DNA of 64,000 nucleotides from the NCBI RefSeq assembly GCF_001687565.2, contig NZ_CP016534.2, forward strand, positions 2,732,501-2,796,500, in the 5' to 3' direction. This document shows, in pieces, positions 18,351 to 27,741 of this stretch. The DNA comes from Planococcus antarcticus DSM 14505. Lineage in GTDB: Bacteria > Bacillota > Bacilli > Bacillales_A > Planococcaceae. The notes beneath the pieces were generated by a model that saw only the letters and a list, made by a program, of their open reading frames with translations, was not told where the DNA came from and made no database searches. Numbering within the stretch: the stretch's first letter is position 1; every line of letters starts with the position of its first letter. Position numbers and translations under genes: made by a program.

Positions 18351-18865
18351 AAGTTGATCTGCTCCTTTTCTTCTGTTTGAGTTGGGTGGAATACGTATCT
18401 ATCAAATGTTTGAAAAATCACTCCAGGCTTACGCTTTCCGCTGTTTCTTTTAAGAGTCACACGGACAGTTGTTTGCGAAATTTCTATTTGCTGATTAACC
18501 AGTTGCAAATTGGCTAGAAAACAACTCTATTTGTTAGATGGTTGATTAAATGCGCAAAGCAAACTGCCATGCTCCTGTATACTTTCCTGCGTCTAAGGAA
18601 TCCACATTTTTGCGTCTCTTTTCTTTGTGTACATAGAAAAACTTGAATTCCACAGGATCAGCAAGTAAATCTTCCTCACTAGAGTATCTGTGGGCTGGTG
18701 TGACCCACTCCCGAAGCGGTGTCTAAAACATGTTCTTGTCTACCCTGTATACCCGTTTTTGCATATAAAAAGAGAGATCCAGGCACAGCTACAGAATTTT
18801 TTCTGCAAAACTGGCTTGGTCTCTCATAGTCTCCGGCCGTATATCTCTCGTTATTAACTTGTAGG
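18351..18865. other. 515-bp glpK-glpD intergenic region
   Basis: It contains the hairpin at 18767-18825 and a small GTGGG/CCCAC hairpin near 18688-18706. Otherwise no open frame with a ribosome binding site. It likely carries the glpD promoter and leader; I could not assign the promoter with confidence. Confidence 0.5.
18767..18825 (-). terminator. glpK terminator or GlpP-type glpD leader attenuator
   Basis: On the minus strand GAGAGACCAAGC pairs imperfectly with GCCTGGATCTCTC, an inner CAGAA/TTCTG stem sits on top, and TTTTTAT follows. The 5' flank GGAGACTATGAGAGACC resembles GGAGAAATGGAGACC at the same position of the glpF leader hairpin. That supports a shared GlpP-recognised antiterminator, but the 415-nt distance to glpD also allows a plain glpK terminator. 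Confidence 0.6.
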
Positions 18866-20380
<1,515 letters not shown>

Positions 20381-20387
20381 CTATGGA

Positions 20388-21224
20388 TTATGAAATACTT
20401 TCTTCTATTGTATCTGCTGCTGTGTGTTCTTTTCTTAATTCTACACTTGCTGCACCAAATAAAACCAGCAACAAGGCGACACTCATAATCCAAAACGGCA
20501 AACTGTATACTCCAGTGAACAGCGCTTTATAAAATAATGCGCCGTAAACACCTCCGAAGATGGGTCCAACGATTGGAACCCAAGCATATGACCAATCTGA
20601 CTTCCCTTTACCAGGAATCGGCAGCAAAGCATGTGCAATACGGGGGCCAAGGTCACGCGCTGGGTTGATGGCGTATCCGGTCGTGCCGCCAAGTGACATC
20701 CCGATCGCTACAATCAACGCACCAACAATCAATGGATTCAAGCCTTCTGTGAATTCGTTAGCGCCAATGAACAGCAAGCCCATGACCAATACGGCAGTTC
20801 CGATGATTTCGCTGACCAAATTGGAAAATGGCTGGCGGATTGCAGGAATTGTTGCAAATACACCAAGCTTCGTTTCTGCATCTTTGGTCCGCTTCCAATG
20901 CGGCAAATAATTGAAAAAGACGATGGCCGCGCCGATGATAGCACCAAGAATCTGTGCTGTAATATAAACTGGCACTTTAGCCCAAGGAAAATCACCAACA
21001 ACTGCGAACCCAAGCGTCACTGCTGGATTTATATGCGCTCCTGAAAAATTTCCTACTGCATAAACACCCATGGTAACGGCCAGTCCCCATGCAATGGTAA
21101 TGACTACCCAGCCACTGTTTTCAGCTTTCGAATCCTTTAAAACCACACCAGCCACAACGCCAGCTCCAAAAATAATCAAAATCATGGTGCCGATTAATTC
21201 CGCTAAAAATTCCGTCAATTTCAT
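20388..21224 (-). CDS. glpF: Glycerol uptake facilitator (aquaglyceroporin)
   Basis: 278 residues, MIP family channel with six membrane helices and both NPA-type half-helices: GAHINPAVTLGF and GYAINPARDLGPR. The Asp after NPARD is typical of glycerol channels. Allows facilitated glycerol entry ahead of GlpK. ATG start with GGGG 4-8 nt upstream. First gene after a leader with an attenuator hairpin, a sigma-A promoter and a catabolite-response element. Confidence 0.96.
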   Translation of the reverse strand: MKLTEFLAELIGTMILIIFGAGVVAGVVLKDSKAENSGWVVITIAWGLAVTMGVYAVGNFSGAHINPAVTLGFAVVGDFPWAKVPVYITAQILGAIIGAAIVFFNYLPHWKRTKDAETKLGVFATIPAIRQPFSNLVSEIIGTAVLVMGLLFIGANEFTEGLNPLIVGALIVAIGMSLGGTTGYAINPARDLGPRIAHALLPIPGKGKSDWSYAWVPIVGPIFGGVYGALFYKALFTGVYSLPFWIMSVALLLVLFGAASVELRKEHTAADTIEESIS

Positions 21225-21268
21225 GCACCCCTTTGCTTTTCGTTTTTGAACCGCTTTTAGAAGAACGC

Positions 21269-21330
21269 AAAAAGACCCACACTGAACCGAGCCACCTCTC
21301 TGCGAGAAGCGCTCATTTCAGTGTGGGTCT
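21269..21330 (-). terminator. glpF leader attenuator (GlpP-controlled)
   Basis: Perfect 14-bp stem AGACCCACACTGAA/TTCAGTGTGGGTCT enclosing a 30-nt arm with its own short helices, then TTTTTG on the minus strand, about 45 nt before glpF. A terminator in the leader just downstream of the promoter is the known target of GlpP antitermination. Confidence 0.82.
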
Positions 21331-21366
21331 CCATTTCTCCAACACAGTTCTTAACTTGTAACTATT

Positions 21367-21395
21367 AAGTTACCAGCTTATGAAAACGCTGTCAA
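21367..21395 (-). promoter_or_regulatory. glpF sigma-A promoter
   Basis: TTGACA (21395-21390) and TAACTT (21372-21367) with 17-bp spacing on the minus strand, placed between glpP and the glpF leader. Confidence 0.78.
21381..21394. promoter_or_regulatory. Catabolite-response element (CcpA site)
   Basis: TGAAAACGCTGTCA matches the cre consensus TGWAANCGNTNWCA at every position. It overlaps the -35 box and spacer of the glpF promoter, the arrangement expected for glucose repression. Confidence 0.85.
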
Positions 21396-21399
21396 CTTT

Positions 21400-21945
21400 T
21401 TATAATTCCCAAAGTTCAGGCTGTGACGTTGAAATCGCTTTTGCCCCACCGTCGTAAGCTAATTGAATATCTTCTTTTGTGCGGATCAAACCGCCTGCGA
21501 TCACTGGAATGCCTGTCTTATTGAACACTTCCTTGATGACTGAAGGAATGATTCCTGGCAGGATCTCGATATAGTCTGGTTTGACTTGATTGATTAAATT
21601 AATATTATGTTCAAGTGCCTGACTATCGAGCAAAAACAAGCGCTGGATTGTCAGTAAATTATTTTTCTTCGCCAAAGAGATGACGTTGCTGCGTGTTGAA
21701 ACAATGCCATCCGGTTTGACTTCCCTCACTAAATACTCAAACCCATAAGCATCTGTCTTCAATCCCTGAATCAAATCGACATGCAGAATGACTTTTTTGT
21801 TCGCTTTTTTTGCAACTTGTACCAGTTGCTTCAATTGTGCCAATCGGATTTCCAAAAAAATAATGTATTCATGGTCGCTGTTGAGCAAGCGTTCAAATTC
21901 TTTCATATTGCGCAAAACTGGCAAAACACCTGTTAACTCATGCAC
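21400..21945 (-). CDS. glpP: Glycerol-3-phosphate-responsive antiterminator
   Basis: 181 residues. RNA-binding regulator that, with glycerol-3-phosphate, lets transcription pass the leader terminators of glpF and glpD. Barrel-like sequence with VILHVDLIQGLKTD, KPDGIVSTRSN, PDYIEILPGIIP and VIAGGLIRTKED, all family-typical. Start is GTG 21945 with GGAGG 7 nt upstream. It lies directly ahead of glpF on the same strand, the B. subtilis arrangement. Confidence 0.94.
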   Translation of the reverse strand: MHELTGVLPVLRNMKEFERLLNSDHEYIIFLEIRLAQLKQLVQVAKKANKKVILHVDLIQGLKTDAYGFEYLVREVKPDGIVSTRSNVISLAKKNNLLTIQRLFLLDSQALEHNINLINQVKPDYIEILPGIIPSVIKEVFNKTGIPVIAGGLIRTKEDIQLAYDGGAKAISTSQPELWEL

Positions 21946-21976
21946 CGATTTTCCTCCTCAATTTGTTCCATGCCTT

Positions 21977-22252
21977 TTATGTGGCATTCTCCGCCCAAAC
22001 CGCATCCCATTCAAAGATTTCGTATTTTCTGGCGCCTTCTACAACATATGGATCTGCCTTCACCAATGCTTCGCAGGCTTCGAATGATTCGGCCCGGTAA
22101 ATAACCAGTCCGCCAGAACCATCTGTAAACTTGCCATTGGCTGTCACTTGTTCGCTATCGCGCTTGTCTTTCAGAAACGCCAAATGCTGCGGCCGAAACT
22201 CTCGGCTTTTATCAGCGTCTTTCATTGGTAATAATACCGCAAAATATTTCAT
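21977..22252 (-). CDS. YciI family protein
   Basis: 91 residues from ATG 22252 (AAAGGGGG 6 nt upstream). It has the YCII ferredoxin-like fold pattern: MKYFAVLLPMKD, RPQHLAFLKD (conserved His), GGLVIYRAESFEACEALVKADPYVVEG. The biochemical role of the family is unsettled (some members dehalogenate or act as small enzymes). It sits about 30 bp upstream of glpP on the same strand and could be cotranscribed with it. Confidence 0.87.
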   Translation of the reverse strand: MKYFAVLLPMKDADKSREFRPQHLAFLKDKRDSEQVTANGKFTDGSGGLVIYRAESFEACEALVKADPYVVEGARKYEIFEWDAVWAENAT

Positions 22253-22354
22253 GAGTCTGCCCCCTTTCATTTATTATAAGGAGCATGATGGAAAAAATCT
22301 GTTATTGCCATAAATTCTTTATGAACTTGAGTTTTTTTGCCATTTTTTTGGATA

Positions 22355-22475
22355 TACATTCCAAACTCCTTAACATACATTCCAAACCGGTGAAATACTT
22401 TCCGTAACCACTGAAATACTTTCCATTCTGCTTCATTTACTTTCAAAACAGCTTTTCCCTACATTCCAAACAGGG
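22355..22475. repeat. About 21-bp tandem array, TACWTTCC core, six units
   Basis: TACATTCC or TACTTTCC (one TACTTTCA) starts at 22355, 22376, 22396, 22417, 22438 and 22460: steps of 21, 20, 21, 21 and 22 bases. The first, second and sixth units extend to TACATTCCAAAC; units three and four share GAAATACTTTCC. Spacers vary. It fills the gap between the divergent yciI-like and MBL-fold genes. Core sequence differs from the arrays at 12725 and 63258 although the pitch is the same. Confidence 0.8.
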
Positions 22476-22519
22476 TAAACTGATACTAACTTACAACATC
22501 CTTAAGGAGCTGATTGGCT

Positions 22520-23227
22520 GTGCAGATGACGAAAAAAGGACCTGTTTATCAATTAACGTTCATGTCTCGATTTTTTCCCATAAACTGTTATGTGATTGAT
22601 GAAGGAACGGAATTGACTTTGGTCGATGCCGCTTTAGGATTTAATGCTAAACAGATTTTATTGTCGATCAAGGTCTTGAAAAAGCCTTTAACCCAGATTA
22701 TCATCACCCATGCTCATATCGACCATCTTGGCGCGCTCGATGCCATCAAGCGTGAATGGCCGGATGCCGTTGTCAGCATGTCGTCGCGTGATGCGCGTCT
22801 GCTCGCTGGTGATACGAGTCTGTTGCCTGGCGAACCCGACTCACCGGTTAAAGGCGGGGTTCCTAAGAACGTTAAGACGCAGCCGGACCGCTTGCTCGAG
22901 GAAGGCGAACAGGTCGGCTCTCTGAAAGTGGTCAATACGCCCGGCCATACGCCGGGCTCCATTTCATTAGTGGATGTGCGCAACCAGTTTCTTATTGCAG
23001 GAGATGCTTTTCAGACACGTGGCGGCATCGCCGTCTCCGGGACATTTAAAGCGTTGTTTCCATTTCCCGCATTTGCAACTTGGAACAAGCAGGTAGCGCT
23101 CGAAAGTGCACGCAAAATCCGCCAGTTAAATCCACAGCTGCTAGCAGTCGGACACGGTGCAATGATTGAAAAGCCACTGGACGCCATCGATTTAGCCATC
23201 GTAGAAAGCGAAAAGAATCTTCAATAG
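22520..23227 (+). CDS. MBL-fold metallo-hydrolase
   Basis: 235 residues. Metal-binding motifs of the metallo-beta-lactamase fold are complete: ITHAHIDHLGAL (HxHxDH), NTPGHTPGSI, LIAGDAF and LAVGHGAMI. The substrate is not evident; family members include glyoxalase II-like thioesterases and lactonases. Start uncertain: GTG 22520 (AAGGAG 10 nt upstream) chosen over TTG 22514 and ATG 22526. The bidirectional terminator after it is shared with the convergent acetyltransferase gene. Confidence 0.87.
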   Translation: MQMTKKGPVYQLTFMSRFFPINCYVIDEGTELTLVDAALGFNAKQILLSIKVLKKPLTQIIITHAHIDHLGALDAIKREWPDAVVSMSSRDARLLAGDTSLLPGEPDSPVKGGVPKNVKTQPDRLLEEGEQVGSLKVVNTPGHTPGSISLVDVRNQFLIAGDAFQTRGGIAVSGTFKALFPFPAFATWNKQVALESARKIRQLNPQLLAVGHGAMIEKPLDAIDLAIVESEKNLQ

Positions 23228-23257
23228 AAAAAAAACAACTATCTCTACTGCATAAAA

Positions 23258-23297
23258 GAAACCGTTTACCTGGAATAATTCCCAGTAAACGGTTTTC
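23258..23297. terminator. Bidirectional terminator, MBL gene / GNAT gene
   Basis: GAAACCGTTTAC-CTGG paired with CCAG-TAAACGGTTTTC around AATAATTC; one bulge. Confidence 0.87.
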
Positions 23298-23843
23298 TTA
23301 TTTCACTTCCTTGCGCCCCAAGCGCATCAACATGACGGGTCTTGGCTCATCGAGCACTTCATCAACCAGCCGAGTCTGTTGGAAGCCAGTTTTTTCATAG
23401 GCCCGGATCGCGACTGTGTTCCGAACGTCCGGATCAGTTACACAGAATTGGATTTTTGAGTCCGCAAAGATGATGTCTTTTAGAAATTTTTGAAGTATTT
23501 TGGAACCAAGTCCTTTGTTGCGATAGCTCTTAGCCCCAATCAGCACATCCAGTCCAGCGGCTTTTTGCAGCTCTTCGTATTTTTCGCACCCCGGGTAATC
23601 GTCCCATTGGTAGGTTTGGATATAACCGATCGGTGTTTCTTCGTAATAAATGATATAGGGTTTTGTCGGATCCTTGCCTTTAATGCTAGCCGTGAACTCT
23701 TGTACAAACTGTCCATACGTGGCGCCCTGCATATAACCCCAAAAGCGGGTGGCAGGCGGTTCTTTTGTAATCCATTCATAGAGCTGCGGCAAATGATCTC
23801 GCCGCAATCGTCGGAAGCTGACTTTCCCTATATCCAAGCCCAT
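23298..23843 (-). CDS. GNAT acetyltransferase, AAC(6')/siderophore-acetylase type
   Basis: 181 residues. N-terminal VSFRRLRRDHLPQLYEWI, acetyl-CoA loop YRNKGLGSKILQKFL and AYEKTGFQQTR are GNAT motifs; the overall layout (LYEW, YPIGYIQ-like, DEVLDEPRPVMLM end) resembles aminoglycoside 6'-N-acetyltransferases and related Acetyltransf_8 proteins. Resistance activity cannot be claimed from sequence alone. ATG 23843 has GGAG 7 nt upstream. An IS30 element ends 37 bp upstream of this start, so the original promoter was probably disrupted or replaced. Confidence 0.8.
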   Translation of the reverse strand: MGLDIGKVSFRRLRRDHLPQLYEWITKEPPATRFWGYMQGATYGQFVQEFTASIKGKDPTKPYIIYYEETPIGYIQTYQWDDYPGCEKYEELQKAAGLDVLIGAKSYRNKGLGSKILQKFLKDIIFADSKIQFCVTDPDVRNTVAIRAYEKTGFQQTRLVDEVLDEPRPVMLMRLGRKEVK

Positions 23844-23879
23844 CAAAACACTCCTTTCTTATTTTTTAATGATTCCGTT

Positions 23880-24931
23880 TGTCAATATAAGCTAGACAAG
23901 TCCACTCCATTCAGGTGACTCAAAAATGCCTCCAGGGGTGTACGGTAATCCAGCGACTTCCGCGGGATATTATTCCGCTTGTCAGCCACCGCGGAAATGA
24001 ACGGTTGATCGACCTGGTTGAAATCCATTTCCTTTGCCAAGCCGTCTTTTCGAAGGAGTCCGTTGGAATTTTCATTCAAGGCGCGCTGGGAAGGCGTTCC
24101 GGGATCCGCAAAGTAAATCGAGACGTCGTGTCGGTTGCACAGCGGCTTCCAGTTGGAGAATTCCTTCCCGCAATCAAAGGTGATGGATTTGAACAGATTT
24201 CTTGGGATTCCTTGAAACCACTGGTTCAACGCGGTTTCAATATCGCCTGCCTTACGTCCTGTAGGTTTCAAGGCGATGATCACTTTCGTTAGCCTTTCGA
24301 CCAGCGTGATCACAGCACTTTTGTGGCGGACGCCCACAATGGTATCGCCTTCGATGTGCCCAAACTCTTTTTTGAAAGAAGGATAATCGGATTCCCTTTC
24401 GGAAATATGCCGTTTGAACGCCTGCTTTCCGCGGCGTTCCTGGTGACCATTGGGTTTCCGTTTCCCTTTCATCGGCAGTGTGGCTGCATCAAAGATCCGA
24501 CTTTTGAACATGCGATAGAGGGTGCGTATGGAACAATCAAGAGCCATCTCTGCGCGGCCCACAATGACGTCTGGTGTCCACCCCTTAGCCACCATGTCTT
24601 GGATATAGATTTTCTGTTCCTCCGGCAAGACGATTGAAAGTCGACCGCAGCGCTTCTTGTTTTTCTCGTACTGGGTGTAATAGTCGAGGGCTGAGTGGCC
24701 CGATTTCAGGAAGTTGATGACATTGTAAATCGGCTGTCTGGAACGATTCAGGCGTTTGGCGATTTGCGCCACAGGTATATTTTGATGGTAATAGGCTTCT
24801 ATCATCACCAGTTCATCCGTGATAAGATGGGTGTAGGTCATTCGTGATCACTCCTCTGTTTTTCTTTGGTCGGAAAATACATGATGAGTGTACCATGAAT
24901 GACTTTTTTAGTTGTCTAGCTTAATTTTACA
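23880..24931 (-). mobile_element. IS30 family insertion sequence
   Basis: About 1052 bp with terminal inverted repeats: left end 23880-23899 and right end 24912-24931, sharing AAGCTAGACAA exactly and 17 of 20 bases overall. One transposase gene fills the element. A clear target duplication could not be identified. It lies between a GNAT gene and a frameshifted flavin reductase gene. Confidence 0.88.
23882..24841 (-). CDS. IS30 family transposase
   Basis: 319 residues. N-terminal helix-turn-helix (VAQIAKRLNRSRQPIYNVI), then a DDE core: Asp in FGHIEGDTIVG, Asp in ITFDCGKEFSNW and Glu in NENSNGLLRKD. Ends with NIPRKSLDYRTPLEAFL, typical of IS30 proteins. GAGGAG 11 nt before the ATG. It looks intact, so the element may still be active; copies elsewhere in the genome would confirm that. 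Confidence 0.95.
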   Translation of the reverse strand: MTYTHLITDELVMIEAYYHQNIPVAQIAKRLNRSRQPIYNVINFLKSGHSALDYYTQYEKNKKRCGRLSIVLPEEQKIYIQDMVAKGWTPDVIVGRAEMALDCSIRTLYRMFKSRIFDAATLPMKGKRKPNGHQERRGKQAFKRHISERESDYPSFKKEFGHIEGDTIVGVRHKSAVITLVERLTKVIIALKPTGRKAGDIETALNQWFQGIPRNLFKSITFDCGKEFSNWKPLCNRHDVSIYFADPGTPSQRALNENSNGLLRKDGLAKEMDFNQVDQPFISAVADKRNNIPRKSLDYRTPLEAFLSHLNGVDLSSLY

Positions 24932-24949
24932 ATCGGCGTGATATAGAAA

Positions 24950-24987
24950 ACCGCTCTCCGTTATTCCATTGAATAAGCAAAAGCGGT
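24950..24987 (-). terminator. Terminator-like hairpin after flavin reductase relic
   Basis: Two-part stem: ACCGCT/AGCGGT outside, TTATTC/GAATAA inside; on the minus strand followed by a T-run of four to five. It was presumably the terminator of the disrupted gene. Confidence 0.55.
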
Positions 24988-24999
24988 ATTGGCAATCAA

Positions 25000-25643
25000 T
25001 TACTGTTTTTCAGATTTATCAATAGGTTTTTTCGAGATGCTATCCAACTGTTCATTTGGCAATGATAAAATGGTTTCCACCGGGGCGTAATTTCCAGCTA
25101 AACGGCCAATTGGCGCCAGCTTTTCCATACTGATGCGGCCATTTTGATACAGCTCATCTTTGATATGGAATTTAACAAGCCTGCCAATCACCAGATGATC
25201 GTCCCCTAATTGGATGATGTCGTGCAATTGGCATTCCATATTGATAGGTGCTTCTAGAATACGCGGCACAGAAACTTCAATCGATTCGGCAGCCGTCAAG
25301 CCCGCGTAGTCGAATTTATCAACTTCCTCGGTACATGTTCGCCGCTTCTTGCCATTTCATTAGCCAAGGACGCAGTTACAATATTGATGACGAACTCCTT
25401 GTTTTCCCGTGTGTTCTGCAATGTGTCTTTGACGGTACCCGCGCGTTCCTCTACCCCTTCTCCAACAGAAAAAGCCAACATCGGTGGATTGCGCGATACC
25501 ACTGTAAAAAAACTGAAAGGCGCTAAATTGGCGATGCCATCTACAGACCTGGTGGATACCCAAGCGATTGGGCGCGGCACAACACTGCCAATCAATCGTT
25601 TATAATTTTGTTTTGCGGTCATATTCAGTGGATCGATAATCAT
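25000..25643 (-). pseudogene. Flavin reductase-like (FMN-binding split barrel) protein, frameshifted
   Basis: The first half (ATG 25643) reads MIIDPLNMTAKQNYKRLIGS, VPRPIAWVST, APFSFFTVVSRNPP and FVINIVTASLANEMARSGEHVPR: the flavin reductase-like/flavoredoxin fold. At about 25323-25331 the frame leaves the family and stops shortly after; the other frame continues with DKFDYAGLTAAES, then VPRILEAPINMECQL to the normal end at 25000. A single missing base in an expected CGAGGGAAG run explains it. It could be a sequencing error; otherwise the protein is lost. The IS30 element is just downstream. Confidence 0.85.
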
Positions 25644-26263
25644 TTTGCAGCCACCATTCATCTTTATAGTCCGGAGACTTCATTTCTTTTCTTTTCCCTT
25701 TTCGAAAAGAACTAAATCAATTTTTGAGTGATTTCCGTTTTTATTTCTACATTAAGTTAAACTAAAGAAATAGCTTTTTCACACCACTTCGGTTGCTTAG
25801 GGCGCGGCTCTCGCTATGAGCCGCGGAAAACATCTGTCTCTAGCGGCGCCCATCCCGTAGACGCGCTGGCGCTAAGGGTTTCACTTAATGTAAAGCGACG
25901 AGTTCTTTTTCTCTTTTTTCATGAGAGAGATAGAGAAATACGAAGCAAAACAAAGGAGACTCCAAAAACGGAAACGCAGTGACTGAGGGAGAAATCGACT
26001 CGTTTCTAGAGCCCGAGTTAGTTCAATACAAGTCCATGGCAGCAGCCACCGCAAAATTCTGTCGAGTCAACTACATAGTCCACAATATGCGGGCTCGAAA
26101 GCGGAGTGGGTTTACGGGATATCTAAAGTTTGAACATGTATAGGTCAACTTACGTAGTCCATCTTCCATTCAGTTCAGCACTGACCCTTTATGGCTCTAA
26201 AAAAATAGGCAATAAAAAACCCACCACTCCAAGTTTTCAACTTCCAGTGATAGGGCTATGCTT
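25644..26263. other. 620-bp intergenic region, GC-rich hairpins, decayed repeat
   Basis: No supported gene. It includes a perfect GCGGCTC/GAGCCGC hairpin near 25803-25823 and GC-rich sequence to about 25880. Next to it (25745-25770, minus orientation) is a CTTTAGTTTAACTTA string that recurs at 59236-59260. I read it as a worn dispersed element rather than a gene. Confidence 0.4.
26213..26255 (-). terminator. Terminator of GtrB-like gene
   Basis: Imperfect 15-bp stem with G-U pairs (CCYAYCACTSSAAGT) and TTTTTTATT on the minus strand, just past the stop at 26264. Confidence 0.65.
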
Positions 26264-27247
26264 TTATTTTAGTTGAAAGGTCTTTTCTTCTTGAGCTTTC
26301 TGGGTTTCGTACTGTCGGTAGTTAGAATAATATTCTTCGATCAGGTAAACTGGACGACCTTTAGTTTCAATAAAAATTTTGCCCAAGTATTCGCCAATAA
26401 CCCCCAATGAAATCAACTGGACGCCCCCAAGAAACAGAATAACGGACATCATGGACGGGTATCCTGGAATCGAATCATTGAAAATCAAGGTCCGGAAAAA
26501 TAAGAACAGCATGTATAACAGAGCCAAGAACGATACGAGAATTCCGAGAAAAGAAGAAATTCTAAGTGGCAGCACAGTAGATGAAGTGATGCCATCAATC
26601 GCTAGATTCACTAATTTCGGGTAATTCCATTTAGTCGTTCCGGCGGCTCGTGGATCCCGGTCAAAAAGAATTTCTTTCTTGTCGAAGCCAATCCAGCTGA
26701 ACATCCCTTTCGTGTATCGCTGAGACTCTCGTATTTTCTTTAAGGCTTCAATGCATTTGCGGTCAAGCAGCCGGAAATCACCTGTATTATTTTGAATGGG
26801 AATATTCGAAACTTTGTCCAGAATATTGTAATACGAATTGGACGACCATTTCTTGAACCAGGTTTCCCCGGCACGGCTGTTTCGTTTCGCAAATACATCG
26901 TCGTATCCCTGCTCCCAGTAGGAAATCATCTCTGGAATCATTTCAGGGGGATCCTGTAGATCTGCATCGATGATGATAACAGCGTCCCCATTAACATGAT
27001 CGATGCCAGCCAGCATTGCGACTTCTTTCCCAAAATTCCGCGAGAGATTAATATAGGCGATCTGCGGATGAAGGGTAGACATTTCTTTTAGCATTTCCAG
27101 TGTCCGATCCCTGCTGCCATCATTGACAAATAAAAATTCGAACTGGTAATTCGAGATTTCTGTAGTCACTAGCAACAAACGCTCAAGAAGCGTCTCCAGG
27201 ACTTCTTCTTCATTATAGGCAGGAATGAGGATTGTGATTAACTTCAT
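26264..27247 (-). CDS. GT2 glycosyltransferase, GtrB/CsbB type (polyprenyl-phosphate sugar transferase)
   Basis: 327 residues. GT-A fold: ITILIPAYNEEEVLETLL, FVNDGSRDRT, NLSRNFGKEVAMLAG, IDADLQDPPE (DxD), followed by two C-terminal membrane helices and GEYLGKIFIETKGRP, the layout of undecaprenyl-phosphate glucosyl- or GlcNAc transferases. Such enzymes load a lipid carrier that a GtrA protein flips and a large membrane transferase uses. GtrA is at 14100, and a membrane glucosyltransferase is divergent at 27742. Start has AAGGTG 8-10 nt upstream. Confidence 0.88.
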   Translation of the reverse strand: MKLITILIPAYNEEEVLETLLERLLLVTTEISNYQFEFLFVNDGSRDRTLEMLKEMSTLHPQIAYINLSRNFGKEVAMLAGIDHVNGDAVIIIDADLQDPPEMIPEMISYWEQGYDDVFAKRNSRAGETWFKKWSSNSYYNILDKVSNIPIQNNTGDFRLLDRKCIEALKKIRESQRYTKGMFSWIGFDKKEILFDRDPRAAGTTKWNYPKLVNLAIDGITSSTVLPLRISSFLGILVSFLALLYMLFLFFRTLIFNDSIPGYPSMMSVILFLGGVQLISLGVIGEYLGKIFIETKGRPVYLIEEYYSNYRQYETQKAQEEKTFQLK

Positions 27248-27741
27248 ACATAGTTCACCTTCCGTTCGTAAAAGACTGATTGCTTCAAATTATAGCATAT
27301 GTCACAGCCATGCTCATAGAGACTGAACAAAAGCTCTATTTTTCCCAAACAAAATTTGCTATTATTAGAAATGGAATTTATCAACCAAACTAAACTGAAG
27401 TTACCGGAACTTATAAGTTAAGTTTCCATGGGTGCCAATCCACTGTGAATATTTCGAAAACAACTCGACTTTCGTGCCGATAGGGTATGGTTCAAACAGG
27501 TAATGTAGAACGCTCAGCACCTGCTTGGATTTCTAACCTTGCCGCTGTAGTGCCCTCTTCAGAGTCTCCACTTATTAAGCAGGTAAGCGATGAAACCCAC
27601 TGGAGCTTATTACGAGGAGTCTCATCGCTTCTCTCACGGAAAGGGTCCGTCTAAAGCAATTTCTTAGCATCCACCCTTATTTAATCATTTGAAAATTTCA
27701 ATTTTCTAGTTCATCTCAAATAGACGAGGAGCCAATCGAAA
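27248..27741. other. 494-bp divergent intergenic region
   Basis: No supported gene. 27486-27498 holds TATGGTTCAAACA, which recurs at 32711-32723 with further similarity after it (CAGCAC..GCT), suggesting worn copies of one dispersed element. Promoters for both divergent genes must lie here but were not assignable. Confidence 0.4.

Noticed and set aside
22355..22475. Promoter -10/-35 series or attC-like sites
   Set aside because: Regular direct repeats without dyad symmetry or integrase nearby; they do not look like sigma boxes.
25791..25885. Riboswitch or structured RNA
   Set aside because: A good GCGGCTC hairpin is there, but no conserved riboswitch core was recognised and no gene starts nearby in either direction at the right distance.
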